Assembly: GCA_039933775.1 (NCBI GenBank)
Contig: JBDTNK010000056.1
Coordinates: forward strand, 1-12,963
Origin: JBDTNK01 sp039933775
Lineage (GTDB): Bacteria > Chloroflexota > Limnocylindria > QHBO01
Direction: 5' to 3'
Length of the DNA stretch: 12,963 nt
Part shown: piece after piece, positions 1-7,530 of the stretch
How the letters are laid out: each line of letters starts with the position of its first letter
Position numbering within the stretch: position 1 is the first letter of the stretch
The notes under the pieces: model-generated
Told to the model about the DNA's origin: nothing
The model's database searches: none
Seen by the model: the letters and a program-made list of their open reading frames with translations, nothing else
Translations under genes and position numbers: made by a program

Positions 1-65
1 TGGGTCTCGACGTGGATGCCCTCGGGCTCGATGAAGACCTCGTCGCGCTTGATCGCCTGCACCAT
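1..65 (-). CDS. Start of an unidentified protein, truncated by the left window edge
   Basis: Only the first 21 codons are visible, beginning MVQAIKRDEVFIEPEGI. The ATG at 65 lies 8 bases after the stop codon of the DUF1015 gene on the same strand. A GGAG lies 11 bases before it, partly inside that gene's last codons, so the two are probably translated from one mRNA. The fragment is charged, has no signal peptide or membrane segment, and uses the same GC-rich codons as its neighbours. It is too short for me to assign a family. A start at the second codon (GTG) is also possible. Confidence 0.5.
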   Translation of the reverse strand, partial: MVQAIKRDEVFIEPEGIHVET

Positions 66-73
66 GGACGCGC

Positions 74-1411
74 TTACTCCGTGAGTGGGTTGAAAACCAG
101 GCCGGTGAGCAGCTTGGGAGCAAAGTAGGTCGACTTCTGGGGCATGACGTCGGACGCGTTCGCCACGGCGGCCAGGTCGTCGAGCCGCGTCGGGCGGACG
201 AGGATCGCGGCACCCGCGGTCCCGGAGCGCACCCGCCCGATCGCCTCGTCGGTCGACCTAGTGTACGTGAGGCGTCCATCGGCCACGGCATCGGCCCCGA
301 TCCCCAGGCCATCGCCCAGCAGCACGGTGTGCAGCGCTGCGAGATCCAGCCCGCGCACCGCGCTGCTCATCCGCTCGCGAGCCATCCGCTCGTCGAGCGC
401 ATCGGGCCGTCCGACGACCAGGCAGGCCCCATCGGACAGGACGACGCCGAAGACCGGCGCCGGCTCAGTCGCGAGCTCGGCCATCCGCGCCGAAATGTCG
501 TCAGTTGCCATCGGCTCGACAGACCACAGGGGCTGCGGGGTCGCCAGCAGCGCCGCCAGCGCGCGGCCGTCATCGGTCCCGAGGAGCCGATGCGTGGCCT
601 GGATCTCGAGCTCCTCGAGCTCGGCGTTGACGATGACCATCATGATCCAGTCCGCCGCCAGGCTGCCCTCGCGCGCCCGCGCATGCTCGGGCCGCGATCG
701 CACCTCCGCCTGGTGGGCCAGTGCGGTCTCGTAGCGGTGGTGCCCATCGGCGACGTAGAGCCGCTGCCGCCCGAGGTGGTTGACGAGCCTCTCGTCGGCA
801 TCGATCGCCACCACCTGGTGCAGCAGCCCGTCGATATCGCGCGCACGCCACTCATCGGTCCATCCGCGGCTCATGATGTGCCGGTACCGCTCCGAACGAT
901 CGAAGTCGAGCGCCAGGATCGGGCTCAGCTGCGTCCCGGTCGCACGCAGCAGGCCCAGGCGATCCTCCTTGGGCCCACGCATGGTGTGCTCGTGCGGCAG
1001 CACGCCGGCGCCCCACGGCTCCAGGAGCACCTGCGCCACGACGCCCTGCACCGACAGATCGTCGGGATCCTCGCTGCGCGCGTGGCTGTAGTAGTACAGC
1101 TGCGGCACGTCGCGCGCCTCGAGCACGCCCTCGGACCGCCAGGCAGCCAGCGTCCGAGCGGCCGCGGCGTGCTGATCATCCTCGGCCGACAGCTCCAGGC
1201 GCACCGCGTTGTGCGGATCACGCGCCAGCAGCTCGTCTTGCAGGTGTGGCGAGATGACGTCGTATGGCGGGCACACGACGTCGGTCAGATCCGCGATCCG
1301 ACCCGGATGCTCAGCGCCCTCCCCCGGCAGCCGCACGCGTTCGGGCACGATCCTCCCGCCGAAGCGGTCCAGGGCATAGCCGAGCCCGCGAAACGGGCGC
1401 ACGGAGGGCAT
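74..1411 (-). CDS. DUF1015 family protein (COG4198), function unknown
   Basis: A 445-residue soluble protein that I recognise as DUF1015 (PF06245). Family hallmarks seen in order are PPYDVIS near residues 48-54; a central block at 140-157 (HEHTMRGPKEDRLGLLRA); and VADGHHRYETA at 220-230 with the paired histidines H224/H225. The His/Asp-rich motifs suggest a metal- or phosphate-binding site, but no biochemical role is established for the family and I do not propose one. The open frame extends upstream to 1693. I chose the ATG at 1411 because MPSVRPFRGL is the usual family N-terminus, the extra 94 residues are Arg/Pro-rich noise, and they would overlap queG. There is no Shine-Dalgarno sequence, but TACACT lies just upstream, so translation may be leaderless. 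It has its own 85-base upstream gap after queG and closely precedes the truncated gene at the left edge. Confidence 0.9.
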   Translation of the reverse strand: MPSVRPFRGLGYALDRFGGRIVPERVRLPGEGAEHPGRIADLTDVVCPPYDVISPHLQDELLARDPHNAVRLELSAEDDQHAAAARTLAAWRSEGVLEARDVPQLYYYSHARSEDPDDLSVQGVVAQVLLEPWGAGVLPHEHTMRGPKEDRLGLLRATGTQLSPILALDFDRSERYRHIMSRGWTDEWRARDIDGLLHQVVAIDADERLVNHLGRQRLYVADGHHRYETALAHQAEVRSRPEHARAREGSLAADWIMMVIVNAELEELEIQATHRLLGTDDGRALAALLATPQPLWSVEPMATDDISARMAELATEPAPVFGVVLSDGACLVVGRPDALDERMARERMSSAVRGLDLAALHTVLLGDGLGIGADAVADGRLTYTRSTDEAIGRVRSGTAGAAILVRPTRLDDLAAVANASDVMPQKSTYFAPKLLTGLVFNPLTE

Positions 1412-1418
1412 GTGCGCC

Positions 1419-1424
1419 AGTGTA
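1419..1424 (-). promoter_or_regulatory. Possible -10 element for a leaderless DUF1015 transcript
   Basis: Read on the minus strand, TACACT fits the TANNNT -10 pattern and is followed by 7 bases and then the ATG at 1411. Transcription would start at or within a base or two of the start codon. No purine-rich ribosome binding site is present in the preceding 25 bases, which is consistent with a leaderless mRNA. No convincing -35 box is seen at 16-18 bases spacing (the best window reads CTGCTC). The assignment is inference from pattern. Confidence 0.35.
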
Positions 1425-1469
1425 CGAAAGCCTGCGCGAGGGAGCAGCCGTGGGCCACCCGTCCCCCGC

Positions 1470-1487
1470 CCCTCGGCATGCCGAGGG
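1470..1487. repeat. Perfect 18-base palindrome between queG and the DUF1015 gene
   Basis: CCCTCGGCATGCCGAGGG is its own reverse complement. It begins 10 bases after the queG stop codon (1497-1499). As RNA it could form a stem of 7 G/C-rich pairs with a 4-base loop, which is where an intrinsic terminator would sit. On the minus strand it is followed by a G-rich stretch and not by a T-run, so a classical Rho-independent terminator is not supported. It could instead be a 3' stabilising hairpin for the kinase-queG message, or an operator for the promoter that seems to lie about 45 bases downstream. Confidence 0.45.
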
Positions 1488-1496
1488 CCGCTCGCT

Positions 1497-2585
1497 TCAA
1501 GCGCGGGAAGCGCGCTCCTCGAGCCGTTCGGCCGCGGCACGTACCTCGGGCCGGTGGTCGCTCGTCGCCATGCGCGCGACCTCCAGCGCGTCGTCGCGGA
1601 CCGCGGCCAACGGCAGATTTCCAAGCACGACAAGCACGTTGCGCAGCAGCCGATGCCTTCCGGCGCGCGACATGGCACTGGCCGCGAAGGCACGCCCGAA
1701 GGCCCTTCCGCTCATCGGCAGCAGCGCCCGCGCGAGCGGGATGAGCGGAACGCGCAGCGCGCCGTCATCGTCCGCATCGGCGTTGACAGGGCAGACCTCC
1801 TGGCACACGTCGCAACCGTAGATCCACGCGCCGAGCGCGTCGGATTCCCACGCGTCCAGGGCGCCTGGATGCTCGATCGTCAGGTAGCTGATGCAGCGCC
1901 GCGCGTCGATCGTCTGCGGCGCGATGAGCGCGCCGGTCGGGCAGCCGGTGAGGCAGCGCGTGCAGCCGCCGCAGGTCGTGCGCAGCGGCTCGTCGATGGG
2001 CAGATCGGCATCGGTCAGGATCGCGCCGAGGAAGACCCACGAGCCGGCGCGGTCGTGGGTCAGCACATTGGTGTTCTTGCCGATCCAGCCGATGCCGGCC
2101 CGCGCCGCCAGCGCCCGCTCCGCGAGCGGCCGATCGTCGACGAACGGCCGATCCGCAAGCCCGATGCCTTCCTGCGCCAGGTCATCGGCCAGCGCCTGCA
2201 GCCGGGTGCGCAGCGCCGCGTGGTAATCGCCGCCCAGGGCGTAGCGAGCCACCAGCCCGGCGGGCTCGCGCAGCGTGCCTTCGAGCGCCCTCGAGATCGG
2301 CTCGGGCAGCGTGCCGTGACCGTCGTCCCACGCCGCGCGCCCGGCGCCCACGTACGGTGCCGCAACCACCACCGCGCTCCGCGCCGCGGGCGCCAGGCGC
2401 TCCGGATCGGTCGCCAGCGCAGGGCGCTCGCCGCCCATCCAGCCCATGCGCGCCATGCGCCCGGCAGCGGCCGATTCCTCCATCCGGCGCCGCGCATCGG
2501 GCAGTGGGGCGGCACTCGTCACGCCGGCCAGCAGCAGGCCGTGGCGCTCCGCGGCACGGCGGATCACCTCGCGGATCGCGCTCAC
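1497..2585 (-). CDS. queG: Epoxyqueuosine reductase QueG
   Basis: A 362-residue cytoplasmic enzyme, close to the usual 370-390. The family reduces epoxyqueuosine to queuosine in the wobble position of tRNAs with GUN anticodons, using cobalamin and two [4Fe-4S] clusters. Seen in the sequence: VDD at 149-151, where D150 aligns with the conserved active-site aspartate; the signature GIGWIGKNT at 164-172; a ferredoxin-like block with C205, C208, C211, C215, then C231, and C258, C261, C265 in YGCDVCQEVCPVN. These give eight cluster ligands, so the enzyme looks intact. The C-terminal 60 residues look like the helical HEAT-type repeats used for tRNA binding. The start is GTG at 2585, overlapping the TGA of the histidine kinase gene by 4 bases, so its translation is probably coupled to the kinase. 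No other queuosine gene is in the window. Confidence 0.95.
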   Translation of the reverse strand: MSAIREVIRRAAERHGLLLAGVTSAAPLPDARRRMEESAAAGRMARMGWMGGERPALATDPERLAPAARSAVVVAAPYVGAGRAAWDDGHGTLPEPISRALEGTLREPAGLVARYALGGDYHAALRTRLQALADDLAQEGIGLADRPFVDDRPLAERALAARAGIGWIGKNTNVLTHDRAGSWVFLGAILTDADLPIDEPLRTTCGGCTRCLTGCPTGALIAPQTIDARRCISYLTIEHPGALDAWESDALGAWIYGCDVCQEVCPVNADADDDGALRVPLIPLARALLPMSGRAFGRAFAASAMSRAGRHRLLRNVLVVLGNLPLAAVRDDALEVARMATSDHRPEVRAAAERLEERASRA

Positions 2586-4939
2586 GATGGCCCGCGGCTG
2601 CGCACCACGAACGGCGGCGGCTCACCCCCGACGACGACCTGCGGCGGGCGGCGCGCCGTGCTCCGCACGGGCAGGCGCACGGTAAAGATCGTGCCGCGCC
2701 CGGCCGCCGCGTTGACATCGGCGCGGATCGTGCCGCCATGCGCATCGACGATCGCCTGGGTGATGTAGAGGCCAAGCCCCAGTCCGCCGAATCGACGCCG
2801 CGTGACGTCGCCGTCGATTTGGTAGAAGCGCTCGAAGACGTGGCCCAGGTGTTCGGCGCCGATGCCGATGCCCTCGTCGGCGATCTGGATCGCGACCTGG
2901 CCGGCCTCGCGCTCGACGCTGATCCGCACCGGACCGCCCGCCGGGGAGTATTTCAGGGCGTTGTCGGTCAGGTTCGTCAGCACCTGCTGGATCCGGTCGC
3001 GATCGCCCTCGATCGGCAGCGCCTCGGGCGCCTCGAGCGAGATGGAGCGGGTCGGGTGAGCACGTGCGATCCGCGCGGTGACCTCCTCCAGCTCCGCTGC
3101 CAGGTCCATCGACCCGACCTCGACGCTGACGGTGCCGAGACGGTCGATCCGGCTGACGTCGAGCAGGTCGTCGACCAGGCGTCGCATGCGCCGCACCTGC
3201 GATCGGATGACCTCGACCTGCGACAGCTCCTTTTGGAGACCTTCGCCGGCTCGCAGCCGCGCCTCGAGCAGCTGCGAGTAGCCCTGGATGCTGGTCAGCG
3301 GCGTGCGCAGCTCGTGGCTCACGATCGACAGGAAGTCATCCTTGATGCGCTGGGCGCGTCGCTCGCGTGTGAAGAGCGTCGCGTTGGCGAGCGCGATCGC
3401 CGCCTGGTCGGCGAAGGTGCGCGCCAGCCCCAGCTCGTCGACCTCCCACTCCCGGGGCTGGTCGTGGTGCAGCGTCATTGCGCCGATCGCCTCCGCGCGA
3501 TAGATGAGTGGCAGGATCAGCATCGAGGCGAACCCTTCGGCTCGGGCGGCGTCATGCAGCGGCCCGCTGCGCGGATCGCTACGCGCGTCGAGGATGAAGA
3601 GCGGCTGCCGCAGCCCCGCCGCCAGGCCGTCGAGATAGCGCGCACCCTGTGCCGTGAACGCATCGGAGAGGCCGACGGCGGCAGCCGGCGCCAGGCGCGC
3701 GGTGCGCTCATCGCGCAGGTAGATCGCGGTCCGCTCGGCGGAGAAGATGCCCGCCATGCTGCGGGACAGATGCTGCGCGATGTCGGGCGGGGCAAGGTTG
3801 CTGGTGATGTCGGCAACGACGGCCTGGAGCGCCTCCATGCGCGCCACCTGGGACTGCAGGTCGGCCCACAGGCCGGCATTGTCGAGCGCCGGCCCGGCGC
3901 GGTCGGCGATCGCGCGCGCCAGGCGCTCCTGGTCGACGCTGATCGGATCGGTGCCGCGCCGCGCGGTCCACAGCACCGCCCGCACCGTACCACGCGTCAG
4001 AACCGGCACCGCCAGCACCGATCGCCAGCCCAGGGCCGTCAGACCATCCGGATCGCCCGCCGCCGGACTGGTGCTGCCATCGGAGCGTCGCGCGCTCGCC
4101 AGCGCGGCGGCGGCCCCGGCGATCCCCTCGCCGATGCGCACCGGGTGCGCGTCGAGATGCGCCCGCAGCCGCTCGCGCAGCGCGGGCTCGGCAGCCTCGA
4201 CCGCCTGTGGCCGCAGCTGACGCGTCGTGGCGTCCACCACGAACAGCACCGTCGCCTCGCCCAGCAACGGGGCGGCCGTTCGGCTGATGGCGCCGACCAC
4301 CGCATCGCGATCCAGCGTCGAGCCCAGCTCGCGCGTCAGCCCGGCGAGGAGATCGGCCTCGCGGGCGCGCGCCCGCTCGGCCTCTTCAGTCTCGAGGCGC
4401 TGCTGCAGACGCGCGTTCTCGGTCGCACGGCCAATCGCCACGCGCGAGAAGAGACCGCCGACGATCCCGATGCCGAGCAGGTACGCCGCGCGCACGGCGA
4501 GCTGGTCGCGGATCGGCGCCTGGGCGTCGCTCCCGACGAGCACGACCGCGACGTAGAGCGCGGCCATCACGATGGCGGACCAGACCGATGCCACCAGCCC
4601 GAAGCGCAGAGCAACGCCCAGGATGACGAGGGCGTAGAGCAGGTAGCTGTCGGGCGAAGCCTGATCGGCCCAGACCACGAGCGTCACCGCGATCATGTCG
4701 AGGCCCGTGGCCAGCACCCCGACCTCGCGCGCCGGGAAGCGTCCGACCAGGAGCGCGATTGCGACGTTGTAGAGCGCCACGGCGCCCAGGACCGCGAAGT
4801 CGAACGGCAGCGCGTCGGCGCGGCCGCGCAGGAGCAGCGCGACCATGGCCGAGAGGCCGACGACGACGAACCGCGCGACGACGATCTGCCGCTCCTGTGA
4901 GCGCATCTGTCGCTCGACGTGCCGGTCGAACTCGGTCAT
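2582..4939 (-). CDS. Membrane sensor histidine kinase with two GAF domains
   Basis: A 785-residue kinase. Residues 19-168 hold about six hydrophobic helices (near 19-38, 48-67, 73-92, 98-115, 116-136, 148-168) with almost no external loops. A coiled linker (171-200) follows, then GAF-like domains at about 205-355 and 370-522. HisKA has the phospho-acceptor H542 in SHELRTPLTS. HATPase_c has N660 in NLTDNALKYSP, D688 in ADEGIGIG, an F-box (VFERFYQID) and the GGLGLGLYI loop. All catalytic boxes are intact. There is no receiver domain and no response regulator gene in the window, so its partner is elsewhere. The signal sensed is unknown; GAF domains usually bind small ligands. I list the ATG at 4939 (GGAAC 5 bases upstream). 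An in-frame GTG at 4972, preceded by TACCCT and 6 bases, is a credible leaderless alternative adding 11 residues. Its stop overlaps queG. Confidence 0.93.
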   Translation of the reverse strand: MTEFDRHVERQMRSQERQIVVARFVVVGLSAMVALLLRGRADALPFDFAVLGAVALYNVAIALLVGRFPAREVGVLATGLDMIAVTLVVWADQASPDSYLLYALVILGVALRFGLVASVWSAIVMAALYVAVVLVGSDAQAPIRDQLAVRAAYLLGIGIVGGLFSRVAIGRATENARLQQRLETEEAERARAREADLLAGLTRELGSTLDRDAVVGAISRTAAPLLGEATVLFVVDATTRQLRPQAVEAAEPALRERLRAHLDAHPVRIGEGIAGAAAALASARRSDGSTSPAAGDPDGLTALGWRSVLAVPVLTRGTVRAVLWTARRGTDPISVDQERLARAIADRAGPALDNAGLWADLQSQVARMEALQAVVADITSNLAPPDIAQHLSRSMAGIFSAERTAIYLRDERTARLAPAAAVGLSDAFTAQGARYLDGLAAGLRQPLFILDARSDPRSGPLHDAARAEGFASMLILPLIYRAEAIGAMTLHHDQPREWEVDELGLARTFADQAAIALANATLFTRERRAQRIKDDFLSIVSHELRTPLTSIQGYSQLLEARLRAGEGLQKELSQVEVIRSQVRRMRRLVDDLLDVSRIDRLGTVSVEVGSMDLAAELEEVTARIARAHPTRSISLEAPEALPIEGDRDRIQQVLTNLTDNALKYSPAGGPVRISVEREAGQVAIQIADEGIGIGAEHLGHVFERFYQIDGDVTRRRFGGLGLGLYITQAIVDAHGGTIRADVNAAAGRGTIFTVRLPVRSTARRPPQVVVGGEPPPFVVRSRGPS

Positions 4940-4978
4940 CGGCAGTTCCGACGGCCGGGGCGAGCTGGACACGTTCGC

Positions 4979-4984
4979 AGGGTA
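4979..4984 (-). promoter_or_regulatory. Possible -10 element for the histidine kinase-queG transcript
   Basis: TACCCT on the minus strand is followed by 6 bases and then GTG (4972), which is in frame with the kinase. This is the spacing expected of a leaderless start. If the ATG at 4939 is used instead, the same element would give a leader of about 35 bases. No clear -35 box is visible. It is a pattern match only. Confidence 0.3.
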
Positions 4985-5010
4985 GCATCGGAACGCTGGA
5001 CCACCGGCGG

Positions 5011-5016
5011 TACACT
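5011..5016 (+). promoter_or_regulatory. Possible -10 element for the six-gene plus-strand operon
   Basis: TACACT is the same hexamer seen before the DUF1015 gene. It lies in the short divergent region between the kinase and the operon, 27 bases from the opposing candidate -10. The window 17 bases upstream reads TCGGAA, a poor -35 with three of six consensus bases. The predicted leader would be about 70 bases and ends in GGGGAG, 4 bases before the ATG at 5095. I see no riboswitch or attenuator in the leader. Confidence 0.3.
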
Positions 5017-5094
5017 CGGCGGCACGGTGCAACCGAATGGGGGGCGCCGGCGTCTACGGGGCAGCCCACCGAACCGAGCTGAGCGGGGAGCGCC

Positions 5095-7530
5095 ATGCCC
5101 ATATCCAGTGCCGGCCGCGGCCGAAACCACCACGCGCCTCGTCGCCGCTTCGCCGGCGCGCTGGCCATGTTGCCGATCTTGGCTGTGCTGGTCGGGCTGC
5201 TCCTGCCCCTGGCGCCCGTCGCCGCCGCGAGCGTCAGCATCGAAGCGCGCGGGCTGGTCGGCGGCCGCTACGAGAGCGGCGGCTGGCTCGCGATCGCCAT
5301 CAGCCTGGCCAACGACGGCGCGCCGGTCAGCGGCGCCGTGGTGGCCGATGGCGCCGATGGCACGGTGCGTCGCCCGGTGGACCTGCCGGCAGGTGCGCGC
5401 AAGCAAGTTGAGCTCTACGTCCGCCCCGCCGGCGTCGCGCGCGAGGTCAAACTGCGGTTCGAGGACGAGACCGGCGAGGCGCTGGCCAGCACGACGGCCG
5501 AGGTGCGCACCTTCAGCCTCGACGCCAGCTCGATCGGCATCGTCGGCGACGGTGCCGGCATCCTCCGCGCGCAGATCGTGGCGCGCGGGCAGGGCGCCGG
5601 CGAGCCACTGACCCTTGCGGTCAGCGACCTGGCACAACGGCCCGAGCCGCTCGCCGGCCTCGGCGCGATGGTATGGGCGGCGGACAGTACCACGCTCACT
5701 CCGGCGCAGGCACGCAGCCTCGAGCGCTGGGTCGCGTCGGGCGGCCAGCTGGTGGTGGTGGGCGGCCCCGACTGGCAGGCGCGCACCGCGGCGTTCGGTG
5801 ACCTGCTGCCCATGACGGACCTGCAGGCCACCGATGGCGTGGCCTCCACGGCGCTGGCGGGCGTGGCCGGGATCGAGGAAGAGCTCCCCGCGTCGACGGT
5901 TGCCAGCGGCACGCTGCGCGACGGAGCGCTGGGGCTGGCCCAGACCGACGACGAAGCGGCGCTGCCGCTCCTCGCCACGACGAGCTTCGGAGGCGGTCGT
6001 GTGACGTACCTGGCGGTCGACATCGGGGCCGATGCCTTCCGCAGCGCGGCGAGCGCGCCGTTGCTCTGGGCGCGAATCCTGCCGCAGCAGGGCACCAGCA
6101 ACGGCGGCTTCGTGGACCCGGGCATGGACGCCGAATCGATCATGACCCAGGCGCTGGCCGCCATCCCGTCGCTCGAGGTGCCACCGGCCGAGCTGCTGCT
6201 GGCGCTGCTGGCCGCGTACATCCTGCTCATCGGCCCCATCAGCTACATCGTCCTGCGACGCATCGACCGCCGCGAGCTGGCATGGGTCACCGCGCCGGTG
6301 CTCGTCATCCTGTTCACTGCCGGCGCGTTCGGCGTCGGGTCCTCGATGAAGGGCACCAGCATCGTCATCAACGAGATCGCCATGGTGCGCGCGGCGGTCG
6401 ACGGATCGGCGGCATCGGTCCAGACCTTTGCGGGCATCTTCTCGCCCAGCCGCGAGACGTACGACGTGACGGCCGATGACGACGCGCTGCTCGCTTCGGT
6501 GCGCTCCTTCGACCAGCCCGGGGCGCGACGCAGCTATGTCGTCGAGCAGGGCGCGCCGGCGCGCCTCCTTGGCCTGCAGGTCACGACCTTTGGCCTCCAG
6601 GCGATCCGCGCCGACACGGTCGTGGACTACACGCCTGGCCTCCATGTCTCATGGCACGCGGGCGAAGGCGAGATCAACGGCGAGGTGACGAATCGCTCGA
6701 ACGGCGTCATGACCGATGTGGCGATCGTCACCACCTCCGGGGGGCGGATGATCGGCGACCTCGAGGCCGGCGAGACACGCGACTTCACGCTGCGCTTTGC
6801 GCTGCCACAGGGATCGCCGTCCGACGCTGTGTACGGCTTCGGGGGCTTCGATGGCTCCGATGAGCGTCAGCGCGCGATCCAGTCGCGGCGCCAGGTGATC
6901 GACACGCTCGTCGGCTACGGCCAGTTCGGGATGGCACCCATGGGCGGCCAGGGCATCGATCGCGGCCCGTTCATCATCGGCTGGCGCTCCGACGCGCCAC
7001 CCACCTCGCTGGAGCTCGAGGGCGTCGAGGCCCAGCGCTATTCCCAGACGGTCGAGGTCATCAGCGGCCGCCCATCCCTGGGTCCGGGCCAGGTACAGCT
7101 CGATCCACTGCAGCTGTCGGCGGCGCTCGTCTCGACCGATGGCGACGCCACGGCGAACGACGGCGCCTCGGTCTTCGTCGGCAACGGGACCGGCACCTTC
7201 AGCGTCAGCCTGCCGCTCGAAGCGTTCGGCCTCGAGGTCAGCGGCATCACGATCGTGGGTGGCAACGACCCGTCCATGCTCTCGACACAGATGGGCAACA
7301 TGCCCGGCATGTTCCCGGCGGGCTACAAGGTCGAGGTGCAGCAAGTCGCCAGCGGGCAGTGGACGCAGCTCGGCGACCTCTCGCAATCGACGCAGTTCGC
7401 GGTCGAGGATCCGGCATCGGTGCTGGACGCCGGCGGCAGGATCGCGGTCCGCGTGGTGGGCGCGCAGATTGATCCGTCATTCGGCCAGATGCCCATCTGG
7501 CTCAGTGCCGCGGTGGAGGGCGAGATCTGA
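5095..7530 (+). CDS. Exported, membrane-anchored protein with a glutamine-amidotransferase-like domain
   Basis: An 811-residue protein, first in the operon, with GGGGAG 4 bases before its ATG. An Arg-rich N-terminus and hydrophobic stretch (19-44, ending VAAA) form a signal peptide or anchor. Then come a beta-rich domain (about 46-140) and a Rossmann-like region (about 143-345) with TPAQARSLERWVASGGQLVV and FGGGRVTYLAVDIG, typical of the class I glutamine-amidotransferase-like fold in DUF4350-type envelope proteins. Two helices (about 366-385 and 394-416) are separated by a basic loop (RRIDRR). The C-terminal 395 residues are beta-rich, probably extracytoplasmic, and not recognised. There is no cysteine anywhere, so it cannot be a cysteine-dependent amidotransferase; a ligand-binding or scaffold role is more likely. 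Auxiliary subunits of gliding-type ABC transporters (GldG, PF09822) share this general plan, but homology is not proven here. It overlaps the ATPase gene by 1 base (TGATG). Confidence 0.85.
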   Translation: MPISSAGRGRNHHAPRRRFAGALAMLPILAVLVGLLLPLAPVAAASVSIEARGLVGGRYESGGWLAIAISLANDGAPVSGAVVADGADGTVRRPVDLPAGARKQVELYVRPAGVAREVKLRFEDETGEALASTTAEVRTFSLDASSIGIVGDGAGILRAQIVARGQGAGEPLTLAVSDLAQRPEPLAGLGAMVWAADSTTLTPAQARSLERWVASGGQLVVVGGPDWQARTAAFGDLLPMTDLQATDGVASTALAGVAGIEEELPASTVASGTLRDGALGLAQTDDEAALPLLATTSFGGGRVTYLAVDIGADAFRSAASAPLLWARILPQQGTSNGGFVDPGMDAESIMTQALAAIPSLEVPPAELLLALLAAYILLIGPISYIVLRRIDRRELAWVTAPVLVILFTAGAFGVGSSMKGTSIVINEIAMVRAAVDGSAASVQTFAGIFSPSRETYDVTADDDALLASVRSFDQPGARRSYVVEQGAPARLLGLQVTTFGLQAIRADTVVDYTPGLHVSWHAGEGEINGEVTNRSNGVMTDVAIVTTSGGRMIGDLEAGETRDFTLRFALPQGSPSDAVYGFGGFDGSDERQRAIQSRRQVIDTLVGYGQFGMAPMGGQGIDRGPFIIGWRSDAPPTSLELEGVEAQRYSQTVEVISGRPSLGPGQVQLDPLQLSAALVSTDGDATANDGASVFVGNGTGTFSVSLPLEAFGLEVSGITIVGGNDPSMLSTQMGNMPGMFPAGYKVEVQQVASGQWTQLGDLSQSTQFAVEDPASVLDAGGRIAVRVVGAQIDPSFGQMPIWLSAAVEGEI

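Noticed and set aside
329..1744. A 471-codon plus-strand open frame opposite the DUF1015 gene
   Set aside because: Low-complexity Arg/His/Gln-rich translation with no recognised motif; the minus strand encodes clear DUF1015 signatures.
2357..4900. An 847-codon open frame on the plus strand, opposite the histidine kinase
   Set aside because: It is a GC-bias shadow: composition is Arg/Gln/His/Asp-rich with no domain, whereas the opposite strand has every kinase motif intact.
5521..6115. Active glutamine amidotransferase
   Set aside because: No cysteine exists in the protein, so the catalytic nucleophile is absent.
4936..6645. A 569-codon minus-strand open frame across the divergent region and the 811-aa gene
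   Set aside because: It covers the intergenic region and antisense coding sequence, has no domain, and conflicts with a gene that has a good ribosome binding site and signal peptide.
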